Positions 1 to 9,189 of a stretch of 9,189 nt of DNA are shown piece by piece. Within the stretch, counting starts at the first letter, position 1, and every line of letters starts with the position of its first letter. The notes under the pieces were generated by a model that worked only from the letters and a program-made list of their open reading frames with translations, was not told the DNA's origin and searched no databases. The position numbers and the translations under genes are program-made. Source of the DNA: an uncultured Acidobacteriota bacterium (GTDB lineage Bacteria > Acidobacteriota > Blastocatellia > RBC074); contig CALBSU010000375.1 of assembly GCA_937967285.1 (NCBI GenBank), positions 1 through 9,189 of the forward strand. Direction: 5' to 3'.

Positions 1-513
1 TCGATCATCAGATTGGTCGATGAATACGAACTGCACGACGGCAGGATGACGAAGCGGTATCGATTCATTCATTCGCTCCACCGGCAGGCGCTTGAGAGAT
101 CGCTTGAGGCTGGGCGATATGCTGAACTGAGCCTGGCGCTGGCAGTTGCGCTCGAGACTATCTGCGGCCCGCGCGTGAGCACCATGACATGTGAAATCGC
201 GGCATTGTACGAAAACGGAGGGTCATACGCGCGAGCCGCTGATTTCTACCATCGGGCCGCTCAGTCGGCCGTAGACGTTCATGCCTGTCACGAAGCGGTC
301 GCATTTGCCCGCCGCGGATTGCGGATGATCGAGCATCTGCCCGATACCGATGACCGCGCCAGGATCGAACTGATGCTGCTTGCCGCACTCGCCGGCCCGC
401 TGGCCTCGATGCAGGGCATCAACTCGGCCGAATTTCAGGACCTGTACTCAAGGACGGCGGCTCTTTCCCGGCGACTCGGGGATGCTACGCACATTACCTT
501 GAGGATTCAGTGA
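1..513 (+). CDS. C-terminal fragment of a large ATPase/TPR regulator-type protein, 5'-partial and ending early
   Basis: The frame is open from base 1, so the gene starts outside the window; TTG at 13 is only the first possible start inside it. The visible 170 residues follow the pattern of the region after the AAA/NB-ARC ATPase domain in multidomain regulators (adenylate-cyclase-associated or LuxR/BTAD type): a 'YRFIHSLHRQALERSL' helix, an 'R..ELSLALAVALE' helix, then TPR-like helices ('YARAADFYHRAAQSAV', 'EAVAFARRGLRMIEHLPD', 'ARIELMLLAALAGPLASMQG', 'LYSRTAALSRRLGD'). In such proteins the helical repeats normally run for several hundred more residues. Here the frame stops at TGA (511-513) just after the 'LSRRLGD' helix, and none of the three frames downstream resumes an obvious repeat. 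It is therefore probably a truncated or decaying gene. Family assignment is from sequence pattern only; ligand and target are unknown. Confidence 0.6.
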   Translation, partial: SIIRLVDEYELHDGRMTKRYRFIHSLHRQALERSLEAGRYAELSLALAVALETICGPRVSTMTCEIAALYENGGSYARAADFYHRAAQSAVDVHACHEAVAFARRGLRMIEHLPDTDDRARIELMLLAALAGPLASMQGINSAEFQDLYSRTAALSRRLGDATHITLRIQ

Positions 514-557
514 TTCCGCCGCCTTCTGCAGGTGTTCCTAAATAACTCCGATCCTGA

Positions 558-563
558 TATAAC
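558..563 (+). promoter_or_regulatory. Possible -10 element (TATAAC) just before the DUF1801 start codon
   Basis: TATAAC lies 7 nt before the ATG at 571, with a poor -35 candidate (TTCCTA, 535-540) 17 nt further upstream. No Shine-Dalgarno sequence precedes the ATG. If this is a real -10 box, transcription would begin at or next to the A of the ATG, giving a leaderless mRNA. This is one short motif match and may be chance. Confidence 0.22.
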
Positions 564-570
564 GTGAGCC

Positions 571-951
571 ATGAGAAGCAGACAATCAACGCCGAAAAAC
601 ATCGATGAATACATCGAAGCTCAGCCGCCGGAGATCCGGGAGATCCTCGAGAAGATCAGGGCGACGATCAGAAAGGCCGCGCCAGGGGCGGAGGAGGCGA
701 TCAAATACATGATGCCGACCTTCGTTCTGAACGGGAACCTTGTCCACTTCGCCGCCTGCCGGAACCACATCGGTTTCTATCCGGCGCCGTCGGGGATCGA
801 TAACTTCAGAGAAGAACTGGCGGGTTACAAGACATCAAAAGGCGCGATTCAGTTTCCGCTGGACAGGAAGATCCCCTATGCCCTGATCGGTCGGATCGTC
901 AGGTTCAGGGCGGCAGAGAATAAGATGAAATCTCTGAAGCGAAAGAGATAA
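571..951 (+). CDS. DUF1801 / YdhG-family 'iron chaperone'-like protein
   Basis: This 126-residue soluble protein has no signal peptide. It shows the hallmarks of the DUF1801 (YdhG-like) family along nearly its full length: 'IDEYIEAQPPEIREILEKI' at residues 11-29, 'AAPGAEEAIKYMMPTF' at 36-51, 'NHIGFYPAPSGI' at about 65-76 and 'KTSKGAIQFPLDRKIPY' at about 88-104, then a basic tail. Members are often labelled iron chaperone because of a frataxin-like fold and work on Bacillus YdhG; for most members the role is undemonstrated, and I see no metal-ligand cluster that proves it here. The length is normal for the family, so the gene looks intact. The ATG at 571 fits the family N-terminus but has no clear ribosome-binding site. 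It stands alone: 57 bp after the truncated upstream gene and followed by a stem-loop spanning its stop codon. Confidence 0.85.
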   Translation: MRSRQSTPKNIDEYIEAQPPEIREILEKIRATIRKAAPGAEEAIKYMMPTFVLNGNLVHFAACRNHIGFYPAPSGIDNFREELAGYKTSKGAIQFPLDRKIPYALIGRIVRFRAAENKMKSLKRKR

Positions 952-960
952 CTTCGCTTC
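936..960 (+). terminator. Stem-loop across the DUF1801 stop codon
   Basis: GAAGCGAA (936-943) and TTCGCTTC (953-960) form a perfect 8-bp stem with a 9-nt loop that contains the TAA stop codon (949-951). There is no T-tract after it, so it is not a classical intrinsic terminator. It may instead protect the mRNA 3' end or assist termination. Confidence 0.35.
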
Positions 961-974
961 CCCGATGTAAGGAA

Positions 975-1112
975 CGCGAAGGCCGCAAAGGGGATCTGAC
1001 GCAAAGGCCGCTAAGAGGGCAAAGGTTTTCTTAATATCCGTGTCCAGTTCAATGGGCATTAACACGGGTACTGATCTCCAAATAAACCTTTGCAATCTTA
1101 GCGGCCTTCGCG
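975..1112. repeat. 29-bp imperfect inverted repeat with extra half-copy (MITE/REP-like element)
   Basis: The left arm (1000-1028) and the reverse complement of the right arm (1084-1112) agree at 26 of 29 positions; the shared core is GGCCGCTAAG followed by GCAAAGGTTT. Between the arms, 1035-1043 pairs with 1062-1070 (9 bp including one G-U), so the whole stretch can fold into one long interrupted hairpin. A further copy of the outer part, CGCGAAGGCCGCAAAG at 975-990, matches the right-arm complement at 15 of 16 positions and lies as a direct repeat before the left arm. There is no coding frame inside, and I cannot identify target-site duplications. It resembles short dispersed palindromic elements found between genes; copy number in the genome is unknown. 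Confidence 0.7.
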
Positions 1113-1136
1113 ATTCATCCAATTGCCCCGTCATTT

Positions 1137-1164
1137 AAGGCCGGGACGTTTTCGTTCCGGCCTT
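1137..1164. terminator. Strong 12-bp stem-loop with TTTT loop, terminator-like
   Basis: AAGGCCGGGACG (1137-1148) pairs with CGTTCCGGCCTT (1153-1164) around a TTTT loop; 11 pairs are Watson-Crick and one is G-T. The hairpin is GC-rich and compact like an intrinsic terminator but lacks a T-tract on either strand. It lies 25 bp after the inverted-repeat element and may terminate transcription from the left or belong to that element. Confidence 0.45.
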
Positions 1165-1642
1165 CGTCCGTATTGAGGCTGTTGCATGCTGACCCTGATT
1201 GGCGGTCGAACTGTGACCTGACCGCTGCCGCCGGAAAAAAGAATGAGGGAGTATCTGTCCGGATTACGATATTAAGGTTGAAACCGACGCAAGTATGTGA
1301 AGCAATCCGGCGGACCTTATCTGGTGCAACATGGAACGGAGCGAGATATGATTTTCACAACTTCATCAACTTATACCTGCATAACAGTCGTCGCAGACTG
1401 AAATCCACCTGCTGACAAGAAGCCTGGCTGAACAAACAGAAATGGCCGAAGTGCAATCTGTTCCGGGAGAAGTGTGTCCGCGGAACGGCATGATGATCTG
1501 TCATCTCAAAAATTAATTCCTGCTGCTTAACAGTTACTTCCTGAATTACCGAATCAACGAGGTAATCCGCAGCGACGCCCCTTATGCGTTACGGATTGCC
1601 GAAACAGCTGTTTAACGAAAACACAAGGAGACGATAATTATC
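1165..1642. other. Gene-poor leader region before the beta-propeller gene
   Basis: About 480 bp, more AT-rich than the surrounding genes, holds no frame I would call a gene. The one frame of 80 codons (TTG at 1173 to 1415) has no ribosome site, no recognisable motif and unusual composition. The stretch contains CCGGATT (1259-1265) facing AATCCGG (1304-1310), ATTACC (1545-1550) facing GGTAAT (1561-1566), and a 12-bp perfect palindrome at 1602-1613. No tRNA or known riboswitch is apparent. It presumably holds the promoter and a long 5' leader of the gene starting at 1643, but I cannot place a convincing -35/-10 pair. Confidence 0.5.
1602..1613. promoter_or_regulatory. Perfect 12-bp palindrome AAACAGCTGTTT, possible operator
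   Basis: AAACAGCTGTTT is its own reverse complement and sits 29 bp before the ATG at 1643, just upstream of the AAGGAG ribosome site (1625-1630). Its size and position suit a dimeric regulator site, but no cognate regulator is in the window. A chance palindrome in an AT-rich leader is possible. Confidence 0.28.
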
Positions 1643-3214
1643 ATGACTCTAAAAATGAGCCGTTCAACAGGGAGTATTCTGCTATGCCTGTTGATGATGG
1701 CGATTCTTTCAACCGGCGCCTTAGCTCAGAACTGGACCGTCGGTGGCGGCAGCGTGCGCAATGACAGGAATGCGAGCAGCGAAAAGTCGATCAGCGCAGG
1801 CAATGTCGGCGGGCTGGCTTTGAAATGGGCATTCACGACACAGGGAGATGTCAGCGCGACACCGACTGTCGAAGGGAAGGTCGCATACGTAGTCGACTGG
1901 GGCGGATGGATCCATGCGGTTGATACCGATACCGGATCAGCCAGATGGTCCGTCAAGCTCTCGACAATTACGGGAAGTGAACCGTCGATCTCGCGCACCA
2001 GTCCGGCGATATACAAGGATCTGGTGATCATCGGTGACCAGGGAGACCTCGATCAGATCATGGGGTTTCCCGCGGGCAACTATAAGACCGCCAGCGTCAT
2101 AGCCTTGAACAAGAATACCGGCGCTCTGGTCTGGAGGACGGTAGTCGATTCACATCCCTTTTCGGCTGTCACCTCTTCGCCGGTAGTTTCAGGGAAAACG
2201 CTGGTGGTGGGCGTCTGCTCGCTGGAGGAAGCTGCCGGATTCATACCCGGCTGGCAGTATTTCTTCCGCGGCAAGGTTGTAGCGTTAGATGCGTCGAACG
2301 GGAGCATGATCTGGCAGACCTATATGGTTCCGCCCGGTTACACGGGAGGCGCGGTCTGGGGAGGCACGCCGGCAGTCGATGATTCTCGAAAGTCGGTTTA
2401 TGTCGCAACCGGAAACAACTACAGCGTACCGCCCGCGGTTGAGGCTCAGATCGCCGCGGACCCGGCCAACGGCGAGAGTTATCTTGCAGCCGACGATTAC
2501 ATCGATGCAGTGCTCTCTCTCGACCTGAAGACAGGTGCGATCAACTGGGGCAAACGGCTTCAGGGCGCCGACACCTGGAATGTAGTGCGGGACTTCACTC
2601 CGGACCAGTTCGATCCGGGGCAGGGGCCCGATTACGACTTCGGATCGGGGCCGAACCTGTTCACGGCGAAGGTTGGAGGCAACAGTTTCGACCTGGTCGG
2701 CGCGGGGCAGAAGAGCGGTCGGTACTGGGCGCTGAATCCGGACACGGGTGCGGTCGTCTGGATGACGCAGGTCGGCCCGGGAGGTCTGGCCGGCGGAATT
2801 CAGTGGGGCTCGGCAACAGACGGGACACGGGTCTACGTCGCGGTCTCCAACAACGACGGCAAGCCCTACACGACACTCAACGGAGAGACCAAATCGGCAG
2901 GACTCTGGGCCGGACTCAACGCGGCGACCGGAGCCTACATCTGGCAGACACCCGATCCGCTGGACGGCAAGGATTACGGCATGGTCACGGTGGCCAACGA
3001 CGTGGTCTTCGCCGGCTCGAATTCGGGGCACATGTATGCGATGAATGCCGTTTCGGGGCAGGTCCTCTGGAGTTTCAACTCCGGAGGGACGGTCATGTGC
3101 GGTCCGTCGGTGGTCAAGGGAACGGTCTACTGGGGTTCAGGGTATGGCCGATTCGGTGGAGCTTTCGGCGGTCCGGGCGCCAACAATAAGTTGTACGCCT
3201 TCTATCTGCCGTAA
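1643..3214 (+). CDS. Secreted PQQ-type beta-propeller, polyvinyl-alcohol-dehydrogenase-like
   Basis: This 523-residue protein has a Sec signal peptide (hydrophobic residues 11-27, cleavage expected after A28 in 'GALA-QN'). The mature part carries repeated quinoprotein tryptophan-docking motifs: AVDTDTG (92-98), ALNKNTG (154-160), ALDASNG (214-220), SLDLKTG (292-298), ALNPDTG (363-369), GLNAATG (424-430) and AMNAVSG (466-472), each followed by W three residues on. An additional unpaired W is at 62. This predicts an eight-bladed propeller. Stretches such as 'GGAVWGGTPAVD', 'VYVATGNNYSVP', 'GPDYDFGSGPNLF', 'LVGAGQKSGRYWALNPDTG' and 'GGIQWGSATDG' place it with PvaDH-like quinoprotein dehydrogenases, periplasmic PQQ enzymes oxidising alcohols. 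It lacks the CxxCH haem-c domain of classical PvaDH, and cysteines usual in relatives are missing. PQQ binding and substrate are therefore uncertain, and a non-catalytic propeller is possible. The start is supported by AAGGAG at 1625-1630, 12 nt upstream. Confidence 0.85.
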   Translation: MTLKMSRSTGSILLCLLMMAILSTGALAQNWTVGGGSVRNDRNASSEKSISAGNVGGLALKWAFTTQGDVSATPTVEGKVAYVVDWGGWIHAVDTDTGSARWSVKLSTITGSEPSISRTSPAIYKDLVIIGDQGDLDQIMGFPAGNYKTASVIALNKNTGALVWRTVVDSHPFSAVTSSPVVSGKTLVVGVCSLEEAAGFIPGWQYFFRGKVVALDASNGSMIWQTYMVPPGYTGGAVWGGTPAVDDSRKSVYVATGNNYSVPPAVEAQIAADPANGESYLAADDYIDAVLSLDLKTGAINWGKRLQGADTWNVVRDFTPDQFDPGQGPDYDFGSGPNLFTAKVGGNSFDLVGAGQKSGRYWALNPDTGAVVWMTQVGPGGLAGGIQWGSATDGTRVYVAVSNNDGKPYTTLNGETKSAGLWAGLNAATGAYIWQTPDPLDGKDYGMVTVANDVVFAGSNSGHMYAMNAVSGQVLWSFNSGGTVMCGPSVVKGTVYWGSGYGRFGGAFGGPGANNKLYAFYLP

Positions 3215-3220
3215 CCACTG

Positions 3221-3267
3221 GCGCCCTGAAGCGGCCGTCAGGTTTGTCGGCGGGTGCTTCAGGGCGC
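3221..3267 (+). terminator. Stem-loop after the beta-propeller gene
   Basis: GCGCCCTGAAGC (3221-3232) is followed by its exact reverse complement at 3256-3267. The 23-nt loop contains an inner stem GCCG/CGGC (3234-3237 with 3248-3251). It begins 6 bp after the TAA of the beta-propeller gene. There is no T-tract downstream, so it is more likely an mRNA-stabilising or weak termination hairpin separating that gene from the lipoprotein gene at 3323. Confidence 0.5.
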
Positions 3268-3322
3268 GAACCGGTCAGTATCCAGGCCGACTGGCGAGAA
3301 GATATGAAAGAGAGGAAGAACA

Positions 3323-3784
3323 ATGCAGAAGACAATCACGCTGATAATTCTGTTGATGGCCATGATGTTGCCGCTCACGGCCTGCGGTGATAACGAGGCG
3401 GAGGTCAGGCAGTCCATCCAGTCCGGTTATGAGAGGTTCGACGTGGCGTACAAGGGGCGCGACCGGAGGAATGTCGAGACGATATTCGCTCCTGAATGCA
3501 TATTCAAACAGAGCGATGAGGGCAGGACGATGAAACTGCCGAAGTTCATGAATGCCATGGAGTTCTCATTCAGGGCGATGACGATCTATTACATCAAATC
3601 CCGGGTCGAGAGCCTCAAGCTGAAAGACGATGTCGCGGAAGTTACGGTCGACGTTGCCACCGATGCGCTGATATCTCCGCCGGGCGGAAGTGAAGGGCAT
3701 CGCGCCAAAATGACGGGAAAATACCAGGATACCTGGAAGAAGACTCCCGATGGCTGGAAGATAATTCAGCGGGTTATCGATTGA
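3323..3784 (+). CDS. Lipoprotein with NTF2/SnoaL-like (DUF4440-type) domain
   Basis: This 153-residue protein has a lipoprotein signal: K3, a hydrophobic stretch (residues 5-18), then the lipobox L18-T19-A20-C21 with G22 and D23 after it. D at +2 suggests retention in the inner membrane under the E. coli rule, which may not hold in this host. The mature part (about 26-153) has the cone-shaped NTF2-like layout: an N-terminal helix ('VRQSIQSGYERFDVAYKGRD'), an 'FAPECIFKQSDEGRTM' strand pair, a middle helix ('KFMNAMEFSFRAMT'), then alternating beta strands ending in 'YQDTWKKTPDGWKIIQRVID', the typical SnoaL/DUF4440 ending. Such domains bind small hydrophobic ligands or act as isomerase scaffolds; no ligand can be named. 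The start has a GAGG/GGAAG ribosome site about 6-8 nt upstream. It may share a transcript with the propeller gene 108 bp upstream, despite the stem-loop between them. Confidence 0.72.
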   Translation: MQKTITLIILLMAMMLPLTACGDNEAEVRQSIQSGYERFDVAYKGRDRRNVETIFAPECIFKQSDEGRTMKLPKFMNAMEFSFRAMTIYYIKSRVESLKLKDDVAEVTVDVATDALISPPGGSEGHRAKMTGKYQDTWKKTPDGWKIIQRVID

Positions 3785-3790
3785 GGGCTG

Positions 3791-4873
<1,083 letters not shown>

Positions 4874-4889
4874 AATTGTTCCTTTTGTG

Positions 4890-4947
4890 GGAGCGCGGAC
4901 GTCCTCGTCCGCTTATTGACACATGCGGACGAGGGCGTCCGCGCTCC
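4890..4947. repeat. Strong 23-bp inverted repeat with nested palindromes between GTPase and kinase genes
   Basis: The left arm (4890-4912) and the reverse complement of the right arm (4925-4947) agree at 22 of 23 bases, with a 12-nt loop. Each arm is itself palindromic (GCGGAC facing GTCCGC), so the sequence can fold either as one long hairpin or as two small ones. It fills most of the 78-bp gap between the GTPase stop and the kinase start, ending a few bases before the kinase ribosome site. It could be a REP-like dispersed element, a transcription attenuator that sets the kinase below the GTPase, or an RNA processing site. There is no T-tract. Confidence 0.75.
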
Positions 4948-4951
4948 GGCA

Positions 4952-7248
<2,297 letters not shown>

Positions 7249-7279
7249 GGCTATCGGGACATGGCATCGAGCCGGACGG

Positions 7280-7879
<600 letters not shown>

Positions 7880-8039
7880 AATCGTGCTCCTTGGTAGCTG
7901 GCAGCAAGTGTAACTCTTGAATGATGCGGTTCGCCGGAGTTGATATTACAAAGGAAGGACTTATACAACTTTTCCGGCCTGTTTAGGATACTTGATTACG
8001 ACACCCGACTGCAACAACTGTTTGTTTCGAAGGACAATT
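7880..8039 (-). promoter_or_regulatory. Intergenic region likely holding the promoter of the four-gene block
   Basis: The 160 bp between the ThiE/TenI gene and the coiled-coil gene are the only wide gap upstream of the block. Reading the minus strand, TAATAT (plus 7943-7948) could be a -10 box with TTGTAT (plus 7963-7968) above it, but the 14-bp spacer is short and no better pair is visible. No terminator with a T-tract follows the ThiE/TenI stop, so some read-through from upstream is possible. Confidence 0.3.
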
Positions 8040-8720
8040 TTAGGCATTGAAGTTGAGGATGTTGCGGACTGCGGCGCTCAGATTCGCCGGATCGCTGAAA
8101 ATCCCGATCCCTGCGATTCCTGCCGCGCCGGCTCGCAACGGCAGGTCGAAATTTTCTGGGGTGATTCCGCCGAGAGCGAGGACGGGGATGCGGATTCGCG
8201 AACAGATCTCGCCCAGCCGTTCGAGTCCCATCGGCGGGCCGTAAGCGGCTTTGGAGGGCGTCTCGAAGACGGGGCCGGTGACGATGAAATCGGCGCGGCC
8301 CGATTCGGCGGCCAGGGCATCTTCCAGCGAATGTGTCGAGACGCCGATGACGAAATCTGGCAATCCTGCCCGGTCGGCGACGGCGCGGGCTTCGGCGGGC
8401 GGCAGAGAAGAGGCGGGCAGGTGGACTCCGTCGGCGCCGGCGGCCAGCGCGACGTCCAGTCTGTCGTTGACCAGAACCCTGGCGCCGTAACCCCCTGCTG
8501 CTTCGATCACCCGGCGGGTCAATGAGAGCAGTGCGCCGGCTGCGAGGTCCTTCTCACGGATCTGGATCAATTGACAGCCGGCACCGGCCGCAATCCACGC
8601 CTGCTCGACCAGTCGGTTCAGAAGATCCTCTTCCGGCTGCCCGCCATGAACCATCAGGGAGCGGCGATCGGTGATCAGGCAGATCAGCGGGGAATCAACT
8701 TTCGATGGTTGCCGATTCAC
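8040..8720 (-). CDS. thiE: Thiamine-phosphate synthase / TenI-family TIM barrel
   Basis: This 226-residue protein is soluble. Motifs of the ThiE/TenI barrel run in order: 'LICLITDRR' (12-20), 'LIQIREKDL' (51-59, Q53/R55/K57), 'VLVNDRLDVALAAGADGVHL' (82-101, N85/D86), 'IGVSTHSLEDA' (125-135), 'DFIVTGPVFETPSK' (144-157) and 'PVLALGGITPENF' (179-191), with a final 'AGIAGIGIF' phosphate-binding loop. ThiE joins hydroxymethylpyrimidine diphosphate to thiazole phosphate. However, after 'VHL' typical ThiE has GQxD with a Mg-binding Asp, while this protein has 'PASSLP'. It also has the His in 'STHS' where TenI has its catalytic His. It may therefore be TenI-like (thiazole tautomerase) or a divergent ThiE. 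The start is GTG at 8720, inside the end of the upstream membrane-protein gene (26-bp overlap), with only a weak ribosome site. No other thiamine gene is visible. Confidence 0.85.
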   Translation of the reverse strand: MNRQPSKVDSPLICLITDRRSLMVHGGQPEEDLLNRLVEQAWIAAGAGCQLIQIREKDLAAGALLSLTRRVIEAAGGYGARVLVNDRLDVALAAGADGVHLPASSLPPAEARAVADRAGLPDFVIGVSTHSLEDALAAESGRADFIVTGPVFETPSKAAYGPPMGLERLGEICSRIRIPVLALGGITPENFDLPLRAGAAGIAGIGIFSDPANLSAAVRNILNFNA

Positions 8721-9012
8721 GCCCTGGTTTCTTTCCGTTGTTTCCCAGAGCGACCATCGCCTGAACGCTCTCTCGGAATTTAAAGGCGTCCCTCAATCCG
8801 GCCAGAATATTCAGAGCTCCCAGGCCGGTCACGGCGCCGCGAACGTAACCGCTGGTCATGAAGCCGGGGAACCATGGCGCATTCAGCTTGCCGGTGATGA
8901 AATAGAGGAAGAAGTTGTCGTCCCAGTACTGCGTCCACGGCAGCACCATTAATAAGATACCGATTTCGAAGCAGATCAGAATGTAGACGATGACGGTAAT
9001 TTTGGCAGACAT
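8695..9012 (-). CDS. Small two-helix membrane protein of unknown function
   Basis: This 105-residue protein starts at ATG 9012 ('MSAKITV'); a GTG at 9024 would add four residues, and neither start has a good ribosome site. Residues 5-26 form a hydrophobic helix ('IVYILICFEIGILLMVLPW') ending in a Trp/aromatic-rich stretch (26-50: W, Y, F, P) at the membrane edge. Residues 56-77 ('YVRGAVTGLGALNILAGL') form a second, Gly-rich helix, and the tail (78-105) is hydrophilic. It resembles short 'VRGAVSGLG'-type hypothetical membrane proteins that I associate with Acidobacteriota; I can give no function. Its 3' end overlaps the ThiE/TenI start by 26 bp on the same strand, so the two are probably co-transcribed. 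Confidence 0.72.
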   Translation of the reverse strand: MSAKITVIVYILICFEIGILLMVLPWTQYWDDNFFLYFITGKLNAPWFPGFMTSGYVRGAVTGLGALNILAGLRDAFKFRESVQAMVALGNNGKKPGRESATIES

Positions 9013-9047
9013 GGGATATTTCACAGCTCAACGGAACCGACCTTTTC

Positions 9048-9064
9048 GCCGGCCAGCGGCCGGC
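9048..9064. terminator. GC-rich 7-bp hairpin between the off-window gene and the membrane-protein gene
   Basis: GCCGGCC (9048-9054) and GGCCGGC (9058-9064) form a perfect stem with a 3-nt loop (AGC). On the minus strand it lies downstream of the partial gene ending at 9152 and upstream of the membrane-protein start. No T-tract follows on the minus strand; only TTT follows on the plus strand. It may be a weak terminator or a leader hairpin. Confidence 0.3.
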
Positions 9065-9151
9065 TTTGGATGGTTAAGCATAACAGCATCAGTGAAATCA
9101 GGCCAGTAAGATGTGAAAATGAGGGAAGGTTTCCGGATCGACCGGCCGGCC

Positions 9152-9189
9152 TTATTTGCCGAAGGTCAGTTTGACGGTTTCGCGTCTGC
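9152..9189 (-). CDS. Last codons of a gene continuing beyond the window
   Basis: Reading the minus strand from the window edge, one frame gives 'RRETVKLTFGK' and then TAA (9152-9154). The clean basic/hydrophobic ending, the stop, and the gene-free 139 bp that follow make it plausible as the 3' end of a same-strand gene. Only 11 codons are visible, so neither identity nor reality can be established. Confidence 0.3.
   Translation of the reverse strand, partial: RRETVKLTFGK

Noticed and set aside
975..1112. CRISPR-like array from the repeated GGCCGC...AAAG units
   Set aside because: There are only three copies, two in opposite orientation, with unequal spacing and no cas gene; an inverted-repeat element explains them better.
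835..1134. 99-codon minus-strand frame across the DUF1801 end and the inverted repeat
   Set aside because: It is half antisense to a recognised gene and half made of repeat sequence, so it is not credible as coding.
1173..1415. 80-codon frame in the gene-poor leader
   Set aside because: TTG start, no ribosome site, no hydrophobic or domain pattern, and it begins directly after a hairpin; I cannot support it as a gene.
2285..3031. 248-codon minus-strand frame opposite the beta-propeller gene
   Set aside because: Composition (Arg, Val, Pro rich, no motif) is typical of a shadow frame, while the plus strand carries seven quinoprotein repeats.
3221..3267. Classical rho-independent terminator
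   Set aside because: The stem is strong but no T-tract follows; the same holds for the stems at 936-960 and 1137-1164, so these are called only terminator-like.

Overview
The window is high-GC DNA with weakly conserved promoters but recognisable AAGGAG/AAGGA ribosome sites. It carries a Sec-exported beta-propeller, a lipoprotein with a lipobox and an OmpA-type peptidoglycan-binding protein, so the host has a Gram-negative (diderm) envelope. The gene mix (PvaDH-like quinoprotein, DUF1801, Rab-like GTPase with OmpA partner, small 'VRGAVTGLG' membrane protein) is what I would expect from Acidobacteriota or a neighbouring, mostly uncultured phylum. That placement rests on family memory, not on a marker gene, and is tentative.

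Left half, plus strand. The window opens inside the C-terminal TPR-like part of a large ATPase/regulator-type protein that stops abnormally early (1-513). A DUF1801 protein follows (571-951). Next come about 690 bp without a convincing gene, which hold a 29-bp imperfect inverted repeat with an extra partial copy, a 12-bp stem-loop and several short palindromes. Then comes a secreted PvaDH-like PQQ-type beta-propeller protein (1643-3214). After a 12-bp stem-loop comes an NTF2/SnoaL-like lipoprotein (3323-3784).

Right half, minus strand, converging on the left half with only 6 bp between stop codons. Read in the direction of transcription: the last codons of an off-window gene (about 9189-9152), a small membrane protein (9012-8695), a ThiE/TenI-family protein overlapping it by 26 bp (8720-8040), and then a four-gene block. 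The block consists of a coiled-coil protein (7879-7280), an inner-membrane protein with a C-terminal OmpA domain (7248-5443), a Rab/Ras-like small GTPase whose ATG overlaps the OmpA stop as ATGA (5446-4952), and a soluble PAS-like histidine kinase (4873-3791). A very strong 23-bp inverted repeat lies between the GTPase and kinase genes.

How the genes may work together: the four-gene block looks like an envelope-to-cytoplasm signalling module. The OmpA domain would bind peptidoglycan, one membrane span would link it to a cytoplasmic half containing a stretch that reads like a roadblock/longin-type GTPase-regulator fold, and the co-translated GTPase would be its natural partner. The coiled-coil protein and the kinase would be scaffold and output. 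This is the most interesting content of the window. The gene order, overlap and motifs are directly visible; the shared function is inferred. The remaining genes look like ordinary metabolic or accessory genes.
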